A stretch of 64,000 nt of DNA from Streptomyces sp. 840.1 (GCF_003751445.1 NZ_RJUU01000001.1:2485001-2549000); one strand, 5' to 3'; shown: positions 25,622 to 34,097, counted from the stretch's first letter. Numbers and translations: made by a program. Notes: generated by a model not told the origin, from the letters alone.

Positions 25622-26842
25622 ATGCGTCCCACAACGGCCTGGCAGGCGATGGCCCAACGCCCGGTGAGTTTCCTGACGTCCAGCTGGCCGTGGCGTTCCC
25701 TGGCCTACCTGGCCGGCGGGGTGGTGGTCGGTGCGGCAGCGACCGTGGCCCTCGTCGCCGGCCTGGCGACGGGGCTCGTGCTCCTGGTCGTCCTGCTCGG
25801 CATCGCACCCCTGGTGGGCCTGGTCCTGGGTTCCACGGTGGTGGCGTCGGTGGAGCGACGGCGGCTGCGGCTGGTCGACCTGGACCCCGTCCCCAACCCG
25901 CACCGCGCCCCACCGGCTCCCGGCTTCAGGGCCTGGGTGGCGACCCGCCTCAAGGAACAGGCCACCTGGCGTGAGCTGATGTTCACCCTGATCTCGGCCG
26001 CCGCACTGTGGTGGCTGGACCTGCTGGTCCTCGGCTTCTCCTTCGGGGTACCCGCGATCACGGTCTCCTCGCTGGACGGCGACACGTGGCCCTGGGCCGT
26101 CTTCGGCGCCACCGTGCTGCTGGCCTCCCCCTACACACTCACCTCCTGGGCGGGCGCACGGGCCGCGATGACCCGCACCTTCCTCGCCCCGCGCGACCAG
26201 GAACTCGGCGAGGAACTGCGCGAGGTGCGCGCCACCCAGTCCCGCCTCCTGGACTCCTTCGACGCCGAACGGATCCGTATCGAGCGCGACCTGCACGATG
26301 GTGCCCAACAGCGCCTCGTCTCCCTGGGCATGACCATCGCGATGCTCCGCCTCGACACCCCGCAGGACTCTCCGCAGTCCGAGCTGCTGACGCAGGCCGA
26401 GACGCAACTGAGCTCTGCGAACCAGGAGTTGCGCGCCCTGATCCGAGGCCTGAACCCGCCCGTCCTGGCCGACCACGGGCTCGTCGCGGCGATCGAGGAC
26501 TACGCGGGCCGGTTCCCGATCCCGGTCACCGTCGACCTGCGGCTGCCCCAGCGGCTGCCGAGGAAGATCGAGACCACCATGTACTTCCTCCTCAACGAGG
26601 CGCTCACGAATATCGCGAAACACAGCGGTGCCAGCACCGCTGCCGTACGCGGCCGTTATCATTCCGATCTGCTGATCCTGGACATCACGGACGACGGCCG
26701 CGGCGGCGTGGACACGGAGGCGGGCAGCGGGGTGACCGGGCTGGCCGACCGGGTCACGGCGCTCGAAGGCCGGATGCGGGTGTCGAGCCCGGCCGGCGGT
26801 CCCACCCTGCTGCACGTGGAGGTACCTTGTCGCTTCGCCTGA
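25622..26842 (+). CDS. sensor histidine kinase, NarL/DesK type
   Basis: A 406-residue membrane kinase. Four hydrophobic helices lie at about residues 24-48, 50-75, 118-145 and 158-178 with little extracellular sequence. The HisKA_3 domain follows, with phospho-histidine H225 in RIERDLHDGAQQRLVSLG, and the HATPase domain has NEALTNIAKHS, DDGRGG and GLADRV. This kind of intramembrane-sensing kinase often watches an adjacent ABC exporter. Start ATG 25622 is chosen over an upstream in-frame ATG at 25574 that would add non-coding-like residues. Confidence 0.92.
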   Translation: MRPTTAWQAMAQRPVSFLTSSWPWRSLAYLAGGVVVGAAATVALVAGLATGLVLLVVLLGIAPLVGLVLGSTVVASVERRRLRLVDLDPVPNPHRAPPAPGFRAWVATRLKEQATWRELMFTLISAAALWWLDLLVLGFSFGVPAITVSSLDGDTWPWAVFGATVLLASPYTLTSWAGARAAMTRTFLAPRDQELGEELREVRATQSRLLDSFDAERIRIERDLHDGAQQRLVSLGMTIAMLRLDTPQDSPQSELLTQAETQLSSANQELRALIRGLNPPVLADHGLVAAIEDYAGRFPIPVTVDLRLPQRLPRKIETTMYFLLNEALTNIAKHSGASTAAVRGRYHSDLLILDITDDGRGGVDTEAGSGVTGLADRVTALEGRMRVSSPAGGPTLLHVEVPCRFA

Positions 26843-27474
26843 TTGTGGCCGAAGACGCCGTCCTGCTGCGTGAAGGCCTCGTCGGCCTGCTGCAACGGGT
26901 CGGACACGAGGTGGTGGCCGCGGTGGGTGACGCCGACGCGCTGGTCGCGGCCGTCCGCGCCGACCGCCCTGACCTGATCGTCACCGACGTACGGATGCCG
27001 CCGACGATGAGCGACGACGGCCTCAAGGCGGCCGTGCGGCTCCGGCAGGAGTTCCCCGGGCTGCCCGTACTCGTGCTCAGCCAGTACGTGGAACGCTCCT
27101 ACGCGCTCGGTCTGCTGGACTCCGGCGGCGGGGCGGGCGTGGGCTATCTGCTCAAGGAGCGGGTGGCGGCGGTCGCCGACTTCACCGCTGCGATCGACCG
27201 CATCGCCGTCGGCGGGACCGTCGTCGACCCCGAGGTGATCCAGCAGCTCGTACGGCTGCGCCAGGACCCCCTGGAACGGCTCAGTCCCCGAGAGCGCGAG
27301 GTCCTCGCGCTGATCGCGCAGGGGCGCTCCAACGCCACCCTCGCGGCCGAACTGTTCATCAGCGAGGCCGCCGTGAACAAGCATGTGGGCAACATCTTCG
27401 CCAAGCTCGACCTGCCCGTCGGAGCCGAGGGGAACCGGCGCGTGCTGGCCGCCCTCGCCTACCTCCGGGCGTGA
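26827..27474 (+). CDS. NarL/LuxR-family response regulator
   Basis: A 215-residue regulator starting at TTG 26827, chosen because GGAGG lies about 4 bp upstream; it overlaps the kinase gene by 16 bp. The receiver has VAEDAVLLREG, phospho-acceptor D54 in IVTDVRMPP, and YLLKERV. The LuxR-type DNA-binding domain contains LSPREREVLALIAQGRSN and SEAAVNKHVGNIFAKL. It probably binds the divergent promoter region at about 25558-25591 to control the exporter genes. Confidence 0.93.
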   Translation: MSLRLIVAEDAVLLREGLVGLLQRVGHEVVAAVGDADALVAAVRADRPDLIVTDVRMPPTMSDDGLKAAVRLRQEFPGLPVLVLSQYVERSYALGLLDSGGGAGVGYLLKERVAAVADFTAAIDRIAVGGTVVDPEVIQQLVRLRQDPLERLSPREREVLALIAQGRSNATLAAELFISEAAVNKHVGNIFAKLDLPVGAEGNRRVLAALAYLRA

Positions 27475-27535
27475 CACGGCCTCCTGTTCCCGCAGGCGCT
27501 CCGGCTGAGCAGCCCACGGGCCCGCACGGCGGGGG

Positions 27536-27572
27536 AGGCCCCGCACGCGTCGATCGCGCGTGCGGGGCCTTT
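27536..27572. terminator. strong hairpin terminator between convergent genes
   Basis: AGGCCCCGCACGCG (27536-27549) pairs perfectly with CGCGTGCGGGGCCT (27557-27570) around a 7-nt loop, followed by TTT. It separates the rightward regulator gene from the leftward gene ending at 27608. Confidence 0.88.
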
Positions 27573-27607
27573 CCGGTGCGCGGTGCGTATACCGGGCGGA
27601 GCTGAGA

Positions 27608-28462
27608 TCAGCACGCCTCGACGCGCTCCGCGATCTCCCGTACCGCGTCGCGGAGTTCCTGGTCCGACAGATCGTCCGGTTCCTTGAGGGCGGGGTCGAT
27701 GGAGTAGTCCTCCAGGAGCGAGAAGACCTGGTCGAAGGCCGTCAGCAGCGGCTCGCGGAGCCGTTCGCCGTTGGCGTCGGACGTGCGGCGGGCCGCCGGC
27801 CAGCCACGGGCGAAGTCCGCCGCGTCGACGGACCCGATGGCGAAGCCGCGCATCAGCTGCAGTTGCCGGGCCGTGCCCGTCCCGGCGGGAACGTCCCCCG
27901 CGCGGCCCCACGCGCGGTGCCGGGGAGGCAGGGACCGAGCGACCGCCTGCAGTTCGGGCCACCGGTGGGCCACGGACCGTGCGTAGCGGGCGAAGCGGGC
28001 CCGGCCTCCGTCCACCCCCTCCGGGACGGCGCCCGCCAGGAACTTGGGCGTGCCCGCCACCAGCGCGTAGCCGGGGCGGGAGAACAGGACCGCGCCCTGC
28101 CGGTCGGAGGCGGCGAGCAGCGCGGGGCACCCGATTCCGTCCAGGGCCGGCGCTCCGGCGCCCGGCACGACCGGTCGCCAGGTGCGGCCGGAGGCGCCCG
28201 GTCCGTTCGTCAGCACCAGCACACCGTCCGCGCCTCCCGCCCGGCAGCCCTCGGTGACGCGCCGGACGAGAGCACCGTCCACGTGCGAGGCGGCGGGGAC
28301 CGGCACGACGGGTTTCGGGCCGTCGGACAGCCAGGCCTCGTCGAAACTCCAGCTGCCGGGGACGAGATCCGGATCTGCGACCCCGTACCCGTGCCCGTCC
28401 GTGCCTCTGTCTCTGTCTCCGTCTCTGTCTCCGTCTCTGCGCGGGGCACTCATGTCGTTCAC
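27608..28462 (-). CDS. protein with C-terminal colicin-immunity-like domain
   Basis: A 284-residue soluble protein. The N-terminus has a low-complexity DGDRDGDRDRGTDGHG stretch encoded by a GTCTCC/GTCTCT repeat. Residues about 60-185 form an unrecognised domain (VLVLTNGPGASGRTWRP, LLAASDRQGAVLFSR). The last 90 residues (MRGFAIGSVDAADFARGW, then FSLLEDYSIDPALKEPDDL and SDQELRDAV) resemble the helical colicin/pyocin immunity domain. I infer, without a search, that it may be an immunity-type protein. It ends 36 bp from a strong terminator and is divergent from a Ser/Thr kinase gene. Confidence 0.65.
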   Translation of the reverse strand: MNDMSAPRRDGDRDGDRDRGTDGHGYGVADPDLVPGSWSFDEAWLSDGPKPVVPVPAASHVDGALVRRVTEGCRAGGADGVLVLTNGPGASGRTWRPVVPGAGAPALDGIGCPALLAASDRQGAVLFSRPGYALVAGTPKFLAGAVPEGVDGGRARFARYARSVAHRWPELQAVARSLPPRHRAWGRAGDVPAGTGTARQLQLMRGFAIGSVDAADFARGWPAARRTSDANGERLREPLLTAFDQVFSLLEDYSIDPALKEPDDLSDQELRDAVREIAERVEAC

Positions 28463-28594
28463 CGGGGAATCCCCTCTCTGTACGGCCGGCCGGATCCTGT
28501 CGAGGGGATACCCGTCACCTTGGCGGGACAGCCGGGAGGGATGCGGGTCCCTGAGTCATACTGGGCCGCCGGGGCCGGGAGGGGCGTAGAGCGT

Positions 28595-29785
28595 ATGAGG
28601 TACGGGGCAGACGGCGCGAGCCTGCCGGAGCATATCGGCGGGTACGCAGTGGAGCGGGAGCTGGGCGCCGGCGGGATGGGCACCGTGTACCTGGCCCGCT
28701 CGCGCGGCGGCCGTGCGGTGGCGGTGAAGGTGGCGCGCCCGGAGCTCGCGTCCGACCCGCACTTCCGGGAGCGGTTCCGCGCCGAGGTCGCGGCCGCGCG
28801 CAGCGTGGGCGGTTTCCACACGGCCCCCGTGGTGGACGCGGACCCGTCGGCGGACGCGCCCTGGCTGGCCACGGCCTACGTACCGGGGCCGACGCTCGCC
28901 GCGCTGCTCGATGCGGAGGGGCCGATGGGCGAGGCCCGGCTGCGGCAGCTCGGGGCGGCGCTCGCCGAGGCGCTGGAGGCGATCCACCGCTGCGGCCTGG
29001 TGCACCGTGACCTGAAACCCGGGAACATCATCATGGCCTCGGACGGGCCCAGGGTCCTCGACTTCGGCATCGCGAAGGCGCTGGAGTCGCCGCGTCTGAC
29101 GGCCACCGGCATGGCCTTCGGCACCCCGGGGTTCCTGTCGCCCGAGCAGGCGCAGGGCCAGGAAGTGGGCCCCGCAGCCGATGTGTTCGCGCTGGGCGCC
29201 GTGCTCGTGGCGGCTGCGGGCGGCAGCGCGTTCGGGGCGGGTACGCCGATGGGCATGATGTACCGGTCGGTGCACGAGCAGCCGGACCTGACCGCCGTAC
29301 CGGACGGGCTGCGCCCGGTCGTGGCGTTGTGCCTGGCGAAGGTCCCGGAGCAACGGCCGTCGCTGGGGCACCTGCTGGACCTGATCGCACCGGCCACCGC
29401 CGGGCACTTCCCCGCGGCGGCCATTCCTCCGCCGCCGTCCCATGCGCCGCACGTCCCTGCCCCGGTGTATCAGGCTCCGGCGGGATACCTCCCGGGGCGC
29501 GAGGTGCCGCCGGACGGCGAAATCGCCTTCGTGGCGGTCGCGCCGGACTGCGCGATCCTGATCGACGGCATGGGTGTCACGCTCGAATTCCGTTACAGGT
29601 CACTGCAGTTCACCTGGGATGAGATCAGGACCGTCGAGTACGCGCCCGAGGGCACCAAGCACCTCAGGGTCGTCGTCCACCTCCATGACGGCACGGCCCA
29701 CCCGTGCCTGCTCGCCGCCCGCAGACGGAGCCGTCTCAGGGAGTGGCTCCAGGACCTCCCGATGATCCTGGCCTGCTTCGCCTGA
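28595..29785 (+). CDS. serine/threonine protein kinase, cytosolic
   Basis: A 396-residue Hanks-type kinase: glycine loop ELGAGGMGTVYLA, lysine in VAVKVA, catalytic HRDLKPGN, metal-binding LDFGIAKA, and substrate loop GTPGFLSPEQ. The kinase domain ends near residue 270. A Pro-rich linker (PPPPSHAPHVPAPVYQ) leads to a C-terminal domain of about 80 residues with beta-type sequence (VAVAPDCAILIDGMGVTLEF, TWDEIRTVEY) that I do not recognise. No membrane helix is present, unlike PknB-type receptors. The ATG at 28595 follows GGGAGGGG. It is divergent from the immunity-like gene, suggesting linked regulation. Confidence 0.92.
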   Translation: MRYGADGASLPEHIGGYAVERELGAGGMGTVYLARSRGGRAVAVKVARPELASDPHFRERFRAEVAAARSVGGFHTAPVVDADPSADAPWLATAYVPGPTLAALLDAEGPMGEARLRQLGAALAEALEAIHRCGLVHRDLKPGNIIMASDGPRVLDFGIAKALESPRLTATGMAFGTPGFLSPEQAQGQEVGPAADVFALGAVLVAAAGGSAFGAGTPMGMMYRSVHEQPDLTAVPDGLRPVVALCLAKVPEQRPSLGHLLDLIAPATAGHFPAAAIPPPPSHAPHVPAPVYQAPAGYLPGREVPPDGEIAFVAVAPDCAILIDGMGVTLEFRYRSLQFTWDEIRTVEYAPEGTKHLRVVVHLHDGTAHPCLLAARRRSRLREWLQDLPMILACFA

Positions 29786-29881
29786 ACGGTGGCCTGCCTC
29801 TGGCCGGCCGTCGACCGAAGGAGGCCGTGGATACTGGCCGGCACCGACCCGGACCCGGGCGCAGCATGACCCCGGCACGCG

Positions 29882-29920
29882 GCCGGGCACGCGGTCAGGC
29901 ACGTACCGGGGGTGCCCGGC
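29882..29920. terminator. candidate hairpin between convergent genes
   Basis: GCCGGGCAC (29882-29890) and GTGCCCGGC (29912-29920) form a perfect 9-bp stem with a 21-nt loop. It lies between the kinase gene on the left and the DUF4259 gene ending at 29961. Confidence 0.45.
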
Positions 29921-29960
29921 AGCCCTCGTAGGGCGAACGCGGCCTGCCTCACCCCCACCC

Positions 29961-30338
29961 TCACCCCGCCGCTGTCGCCGCAGACGCCTCGGCCAACTGC
30001 TCGAACGTGTCGTTGAGTACCGCCCTGCGCGCTTCCTTGTACGCGGGTTTCGGCTCCAGGCCGTCGATCGTCCGCTCCCACACCGCCAGGAACGTATCCC
30101 GCCAGGCCCGGATCACCTCGGGAGGCGGGAGGGTCACACCCACCCAGCCCTGGCGGTCCAGTACGAGCAGCAGCTCCAGGTTGCAGGGGACGGTCACGCC
30201 CCAGTACTCATCCGGTTCGAGTTCCACCGGATCGCCGGCCATCGCCTCGGTCACCTCGGCGACCAACCGTGCCACCAGCGACGAGAGATGGTCCGCCGCC
30301 GTGTCGCTGTCGAAGTTGCCCGCGCCCCACGTGCCCAC
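29961..30338 (-). CDS. DUF4259 protein
   Basis: A 125-residue soluble acidic protein beginning MGTWGAGNFDSDTAADHL, the hallmark opening of DUF4259. The rest is helical (LVARLVAEVTEAMAG, VIRAWRDTFLAVWERTIDG). The family is widespread in actinobacteria as single genes near toxin or immunity genes; its function is unknown. Here it is divergent from a SUKH-family gene over 123 bp. Confidence 0.85.
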   Translation of the reverse strand: MGTWGAGNFDSDTAADHLSSLVARLVAEVTEAMAGDPVELEPDEYWGVTVPCNLELLLVLDRQGWVGVTLPPPEVIRAWRDTFLAVWERTIDGLEPKPAYKEARRAVLNDTFEQLAEASAATAAG

Positions 30339-30461
30339 AGTTACGCCTCCGCGTCGTGCGTCGTCGATGCGTTCCGTCGGCCATCACAGCAGACGGCACT
30401 GACACCCACCCGGGACGGCCCGCCCGGGGGCGCGCGGTGGCGGCTGGCAGGATGCGGTGCC

Positions 30462-31166
30462 ATGACCGCACCGATCACCGAGTCCTGGACGCGCATAGAG
30501 AACTGGCTGGCGGCCCACGCGCCGACGACGCACGCCGCGCTGGCGCCGCCCGCGCAGTCGGCGGACATCGCGGCGGCCGAACGTGTCATCGGCCGGCCGC
30601 TCCTGAAGCCACTGGTGATGTCGCTTCTGCGGCACGACGGCATGCGCGACCCGCGGTGCGAGCTGCTGCCGGGCTCCTACCGGCCACTGAGCGCACGGGA
30701 GACGGCGGCCGAATGGCAACTCCTCACCGGCTTCCACGACAAGCGCACGGCGGACGAGTCAGGAGAGGACGTGGACGAGGACTTCGTCCGTACCGGCGTC
30801 AGCGGCCTCCTCTACGGGCACCCCCGGTTGATCCCCGTCGCACGGGACGTCCGCGGGGGTCGCTTGGTGCTGGACCACCGTCCGGTCGCCGACCGGGGAC
30901 GCCTCCACGAAGCCGAGGTGGAGGACGGCATCGTGCGCGGCCGCGACGGCATGTGGGCATCCCTGCCGGTGCTGCTGGAGAGGGTGGCCACGTCGCTGGA
31001 GACCGGCCGGCCCGTCGGCGCCCACGCGCCCGCGGTGGACGAGGGGCAGCGGCTGTACTGGGACTTCGTCCCGCTGCGCGGCGAGCGGAGTCGTCAGGCC
31101 GACGACCCGCTGTCGACGACCAGATCGGTGCCGACCACAGCGCCGGCCAACGGCGAGGAGAGGTAG
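30462..31166 (+). CDS. SMI1/KNR4 (SUKH) family protein
   Basis: A 234-residue soluble protein. Segments QSADIAAAERVIGRPL, LLRHDGMRDP, GSYRPLSARETAAEWQLL and HPRLIPVARD with GGRLVLDHR follow the SUKH pattern of a helical start, a ligand-lined beta sheet and the GW/HP elements. SUKH proteins commonly act as immunity proteins against secreted nuclease toxins; that role is inferred. The last 24 codons overlap the 3' end of the convergent SDR gene by 73 bp. Confidence 0.8.
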   Translation: MTAPITESWTRIENWLAAHAPTTHAALAPPAQSADIAAAERVIGRPLLKPLVMSLLRHDGMRDPRCELLPGSYRPLSARETAAEWQLLTGFHDKRTADESGEDVDEDFVRTGVSGLLYGHPRLIPVARDVRGGRLVLDHRPVADRGRLHEAEVEDGIVRGRDGMWASLPVLLERVATSLETGRPVGAHAPAVDEGQRLYWDFVPLRGERSRQADDPLSTTRSVPTTAPANGEER

Positions 31167-31852
31167 AGCACGGCGGCCGCCACTTCCTCGGCCTCCGCGA
31201 GCCGCCCGAGCGGGTTCTCCGACTTCATCCGCTCGACCCGGTCGGCCTCGGTCTCGCCCGGCCGCAGTGACATGGGGGCGGCGGAGGCTCCCGGACTGAC
31301 CGCGTTGATGCGGATGCCCTGGTGGATGTGGTCGAGAGCGGCGGCCCGGGTCAGCGCCGAGACCGCGGCCTTCGAAGTGATGTACGGGGCGAGGTTCGGG
31401 ATGCGCAGGTGCGCGCCGAGGTTGGAGGAGATGTTGACGACGACCCCACCGCCGTTCTCCTTCATGTGCGCGATCTCGTGCTTCATCGCCAGCCAGACGC
31501 CCGTGACGTTGGTCCGCAGCACCGCGTCCCAGTCCTCCTCGCTCACCTCGCCGACGGGGCCGGCGCCACGGAGTGTCCCGGCGTTGTTGACCGCGATGTC
31601 GAGCCCGCCGAAACGGGCGACGCTCTCGCTCACGAGGTCCCGGAGCCGGTCGGAGTCGGTGACGTCGGCCGTGACGGCGGCAGCCGTGCCGCCGGCCGCC
31701 TCGATGAGCCGGACCGTCCCGTCCAGCGAGTCCGCGGTGCGGCCCGCAGCGACCACGGACGCGCCCTCGGCGGCGAAGGCGAGCGCGATCGCCCGGCCGA
31801 GGCCGGACCCCGCGCCGGTGACGAGCACAGTCTTGCCGGAGAAGTGGGTCAT
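31094..31852 (-). CDS. short-chain dehydrogenase/reductase (SDR)
   Basis: A 252-residue classical SDR. The NAD(P)-binding motif TGAGSGLG lies at residues 12-19, followed by NNAG, the catalytic serine in VNISSNLG, and Y-x-x-x-K in APYITSKAA; PG after INAVS is also present. It oxidises or reduces an alcohol or carbonyl of unknown identity. The ATG at 31852 is preceded by GAAGGAG. It lies 120 bp downstream of a TetR-family gene on the same strand, and both carry the same operator sequence, so it is likely the regulator's target. Confidence 0.93.
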   Translation of the reverse strand: MTHFSGKTVLVTGAGSGLGRAIALAFAAEGASVVAAGRTADSLDGTVRLIEAAGGTAAAVTADVTDSDRLRDLVSESVARFGGLDIAVNNAGTLRGAGPVGEVSEEDWDAVLRTNVTGVWLAMKHEIAHMKENGGGVVVNISSNLGAHLRIPNLAPYITSKAAVSALTRAAALDHIHQGIRINAVSPGASAAPMSLRPGETEADRVERMKSENPLGRLAEAEEVAAAVLYLSSPLAGAVVGTDLVVDSGSSA

Positions 31853-31885
31853 GGTTCGGCAGCTCCTTCGAGTGGTGAGATATTT

Positions 31886-31897
31886 GATCGATCGTTC
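31886..31897. promoter_or_regulatory. operator half of a twin site (SDR promoter)
   Basis: GATCGATCGTTC lies 34-45 bp before the SDR start. Read on the minus strand it is GAACGATCGATC, differing by one base from GAACGATCGGTC at 32580-32591 before the TetR gene. The AT-rich ATATTTG beside it suits a promoter. Confidence 0.65.
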
Positions 31898-31971
31898 CAT
31901 TATTCGGACAGGCGAGACGTGCCCGTCGGCTCCGGTGAGCCGTGGGAGGGGCCCGGTCCGGTGGGGGTGCC

Positions 31972-32556
31972 TCAGTCCAGCAGGGTCAGTGCCTGTTCGG
32001 CCGCGTCCCGCACCCGGGCGGGATCGCCGGAGGTCTTGCCGACGACCCGCACGCCCTGCAGCAGCACGAGCAGCATGCGGGCCAGTGCGCGCGGATCGCG
32101 GTCCTCGGGCAGCTCGCCCTGGGCTCGCGCCCGTGCGAGGGAGGACTGCAGCAGTGTCTCGAAGTGCTCCCAGCTGATCTCGACCCGGCGGGTCGCCGCA
32201 GGGTCGTGCGGGGCGAGTTCGGCCGCCGTATTGGTAATGAGGCAGCCGTTCGACCCGTCCTCGGGGGAGGTGGCCTCCGCGGTGAAGCGGCGTACCACCG
32301 CCCGTACGGCGGGCAGAGCCGGGCCCGGCTCGGACAGCTCGGCCAGCAGGAGCGGATCGCGCGCCTCGGCGTACCGGTCCAGGGCCTTCAGGTACAGCTC
32401 GTGCTTGTTGCCGAAGGTGGCGTAGATGCTGGCGCGGCCGATGCCGAGGTGCTCGACGAGGTCGGCGACCGACGTCGCCTCGTATCCGCGCCGCCAGAAC
32501 AGCTCGAGCGCCGACTGCAGCGCGGCCTCCGGATCGAATTCCTTGGTTCTGGCCAC
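31972..32556 (-). CDS. TetR-family transcriptional regulator
   Basis: A 194-residue repressor. The N-terminal helix-turn-helix reads ALELFWRRGYEATSVADLVEHLGIG then RASIYATFGNKHELY, the canonical TetR layout when read in parts; the C-terminal ligand domain is of the TetR_C type with GCLITNTAAELAPHD. The GTG at 32556 (protein starting VARTKEFDPE) is preferred to a TTG two codons upstream because this is the usual family start. It probably represses itself and the SDR gene through the shared site at 32580-32591 and 31886-31897. Confidence 0.9.
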   Translation of the reverse strand: MARTKEFDPEAALQSALELFWRRGYEATSVADLVEHLGIGRASIYATFGNKHELYLKALDRYAEARDPLLLAELSEPGPALPAVRAVVRRFTAEATSPEDGSNGCLITNTAAELAPHDPAATRRVEISWEHFETLLQSSLARARAQGELPEDRDPRALARMLLVLLQGVRVVGKTSGDPARVRDAAEQALTLLD

Positions 32557-32579
32557 GTCCAAGACTCTAAGCTAATCCA

Positions 32580-32591
32580 GAACGATCGGTC
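32580..32591. promoter_or_regulatory. operator half of a twin site (TetR promoter)
   Basis: GAACGATCGGTC lies 24-35 bp upstream of the TetR start; 11 of 12 bases match the inverted copy at the SDR promoter. It contains the palindromic core CGATCG, as expected for a TetR dimer site. Confidence 0.65.
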
Positions 32592-32666
32592 AATAACCGC
32601 GTGGTCGCTGCAAGTTGCGGCAAGTCGCTTTGCGTGTAGCCGTGTTGTGGTCGCGGGCCGACACGA

Positions 32667-32700
32667 CACGGCCCGCCGGGCTGAAGCTCGGCGGGCCGTG
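32667..32700 (-). terminator. hairpin terminator of the surface-protein gene
   Basis: CACGGCCCGCCG (32667-32678) pairs perfectly with CGGCGGGCCGTG (32689-32700). It starts 30 bp beyond the stop of the leftward sortase-substrate gene and ahead of the TetR promoter region. Confidence 0.8.
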
Positions 32701-32729
32701 GCGCGTCTCGTGCCGGGATGTCCCGGTCG

Positions 32730-34097
32730 TCAGTTACGGGCCGCGCGGCGGCGGACCAGCAGGACCGTGCCCGCACCCGCGGCAAGGACCGCGGCAGCCG
32801 TGCCCGCCAGGGGGAGGGCCGGACCGGAGCCGGTGTCCGCCAGTCCGCCGTTGCCCGTGGAGCCGGAGGTGCCCGAGGACCCGGTCGTCGTGGAGCCGCC
32901 GGTGCCGGAGCCGCCAGTGGAAGCGGAACCGCCGGTGGAGGTCGCGCCGGAGTCGCCGGTGGAACCGGAACCGCCGCTGGAGGACGTCGAGCCGTCCCCG
33001 CCCGTCGAGCCGCTCCCGCCCGTCGAACCGCCGCTCGTGGACGTGTCGCCCGTGGCGCCGCCGCCCCCCGTCGAGCCGCTGCCGGGGACGTCGAACGTGA
33101 ACGTCGTCGCGTCGTTCTTCTTGTTCGTGTCGTAGGGGCGCGACTTCGTTTCGAGCGCCACCGAACCCTTGGCCCCGGGAACCACCTTGTCGACGCGCAG
33201 CGTGAAGGGGAAGGACTCGGTGGTGTTCTCCCTGACGAAGGTGTATCCGGCGCTCGTGGGGCGGCAGCTGTAGCTGAGGGCACCGGTCTTGTCGCAGTGG
33301 CTGTACGCCTTGGTCACGGTCGTTCCGGCGGGCAGCTTGACCAGGACCCGCGACACCACCGGGCGGAGCTCCTCGTACGCCACCCACGCCGGCCCCGCGT
33401 TGACGAAGTCGGCCTCCAGCGTCACCGTGTTCCCGACGCGGCCGGTCTCCCGTGCGGCGACCTGCAAGTCCGCCGTGTTCACCACGTTCAGGGGTGTGGT
33501 GATGTAGTCCCTGTCGCGGCCGTCCTGCGAGGACGGCCTGTTGCCGTCGCCCACCGGGGTGGTCGGGGGCAGTTCGACCAGCTTCACGGCGGGTGCGGTT
33601 CCCGGTTCGGCGCCCTCGACGAATTCGGCGGGGTCGTAGTTGCTGACCGTCACACCGGTCTGCTCGTACATCGCGTAGTCGAGGACCTTCAGCGAAAGCC
33701 CCTTCTCCGGTGCGTAGATGCCGCCGGCCCTCACCGTCTGGTCGAACTCGCAGACCATGGAGAACCCGCCCGGCTGCCCCTCCTCGGTCGTGGCGGCGTC
33801 GCTGCCCAGGAGAATGCAGTTGGAGGGCAGCTCCCGGTTCAGCAGTCCGCGGCTGAACTCGTAGGACAGGAAGACCTTGTCGTACGCGGTCGTGCCCCTG
33901 TTCGCGAAGGTGCCGGGAATCACCACGCTGCCACCGGGCTCGACTCTGGAGACCGGCGGGAGCGGCCCCACCACCAGACCGGGCCGGCTCTCCTCGGCCG
34001 AGGCGGGCACCGCGGCCAGGGCGATCAGGGTGACGGCGCCGATCGCGGCGGCGGTCCTGCGCAGCGGGCGGCCGGTGGAGGCAACAGTTCGGAGCAT
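32730..34097 (-). CDS. sortase-anchored surface protein (LADTG motif)
   Basis: A 455-residue secreted protein. The signal peptide covers residues 1-34 (ending PASAEE). A region of about 290 residues has beta-rich domains with four cysteines. A Gly/Ser/Thr-rich wall-spanning segment of about 85 residues follows, then the sorting signal LADTG, a hydrophobic helix and RRRAARN. The LAXTG form is what class E actinobacterial sortases use. It is thus attached to peptidoglycan; the ectodomain resembles DUF11-like or adhesin beta domains but is not identified. The ATG at 34097 is preceded by AAGGGAA. It is divergent from the streptogramin lyase-like gene. Confidence 0.85.
   Translation of the reverse strand: MLRTVASTGRPLRRTAAAIGAVTLIALAAVPASAEESRPGLVVGPLPPVSRVEPGGSVVIPGTFANRGTTAYDKVFLSYEFSRGLLNRELPSNCILLGSDAATTEEGQPGGFSMVCEFDQTVRAGGIYAPEKGLSLKVLDYAMYEQTGVTVSNYDPAEFVEGAEPGTAPAVKLVELPPTTPVGDGNRPSSQDGRDRDYITTPLNVVNTADLQVAARETGRVGNTVTLEADFVNAGPAWVAYEELRPVVSRVLVKLPAGTTVTKAYSHCDKTGALSYSCRPTSAGYTFVRENTTESFPFTLRVDKVVPGAKGSVALETKSRPYDTNKKNDATTFTFDVPGSGSTGGGGATGDTSTSGGSTGGSGSTGGDGSTSSSGGSGSTGDSGATSTGGSASTGGSGTGGSTTTGSSGTSGSTGNGGLADTGSGPALPLAGTAAAVLAAGAGTVLLVRRRAARN

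Noticed and set aside
28396..28440. GTCTCC/GTCTCT repeat as regulatory element
   Set aside because: It lies inside the coding start of the immunity-like gene and simply encodes the DGDRDGDR stretch.
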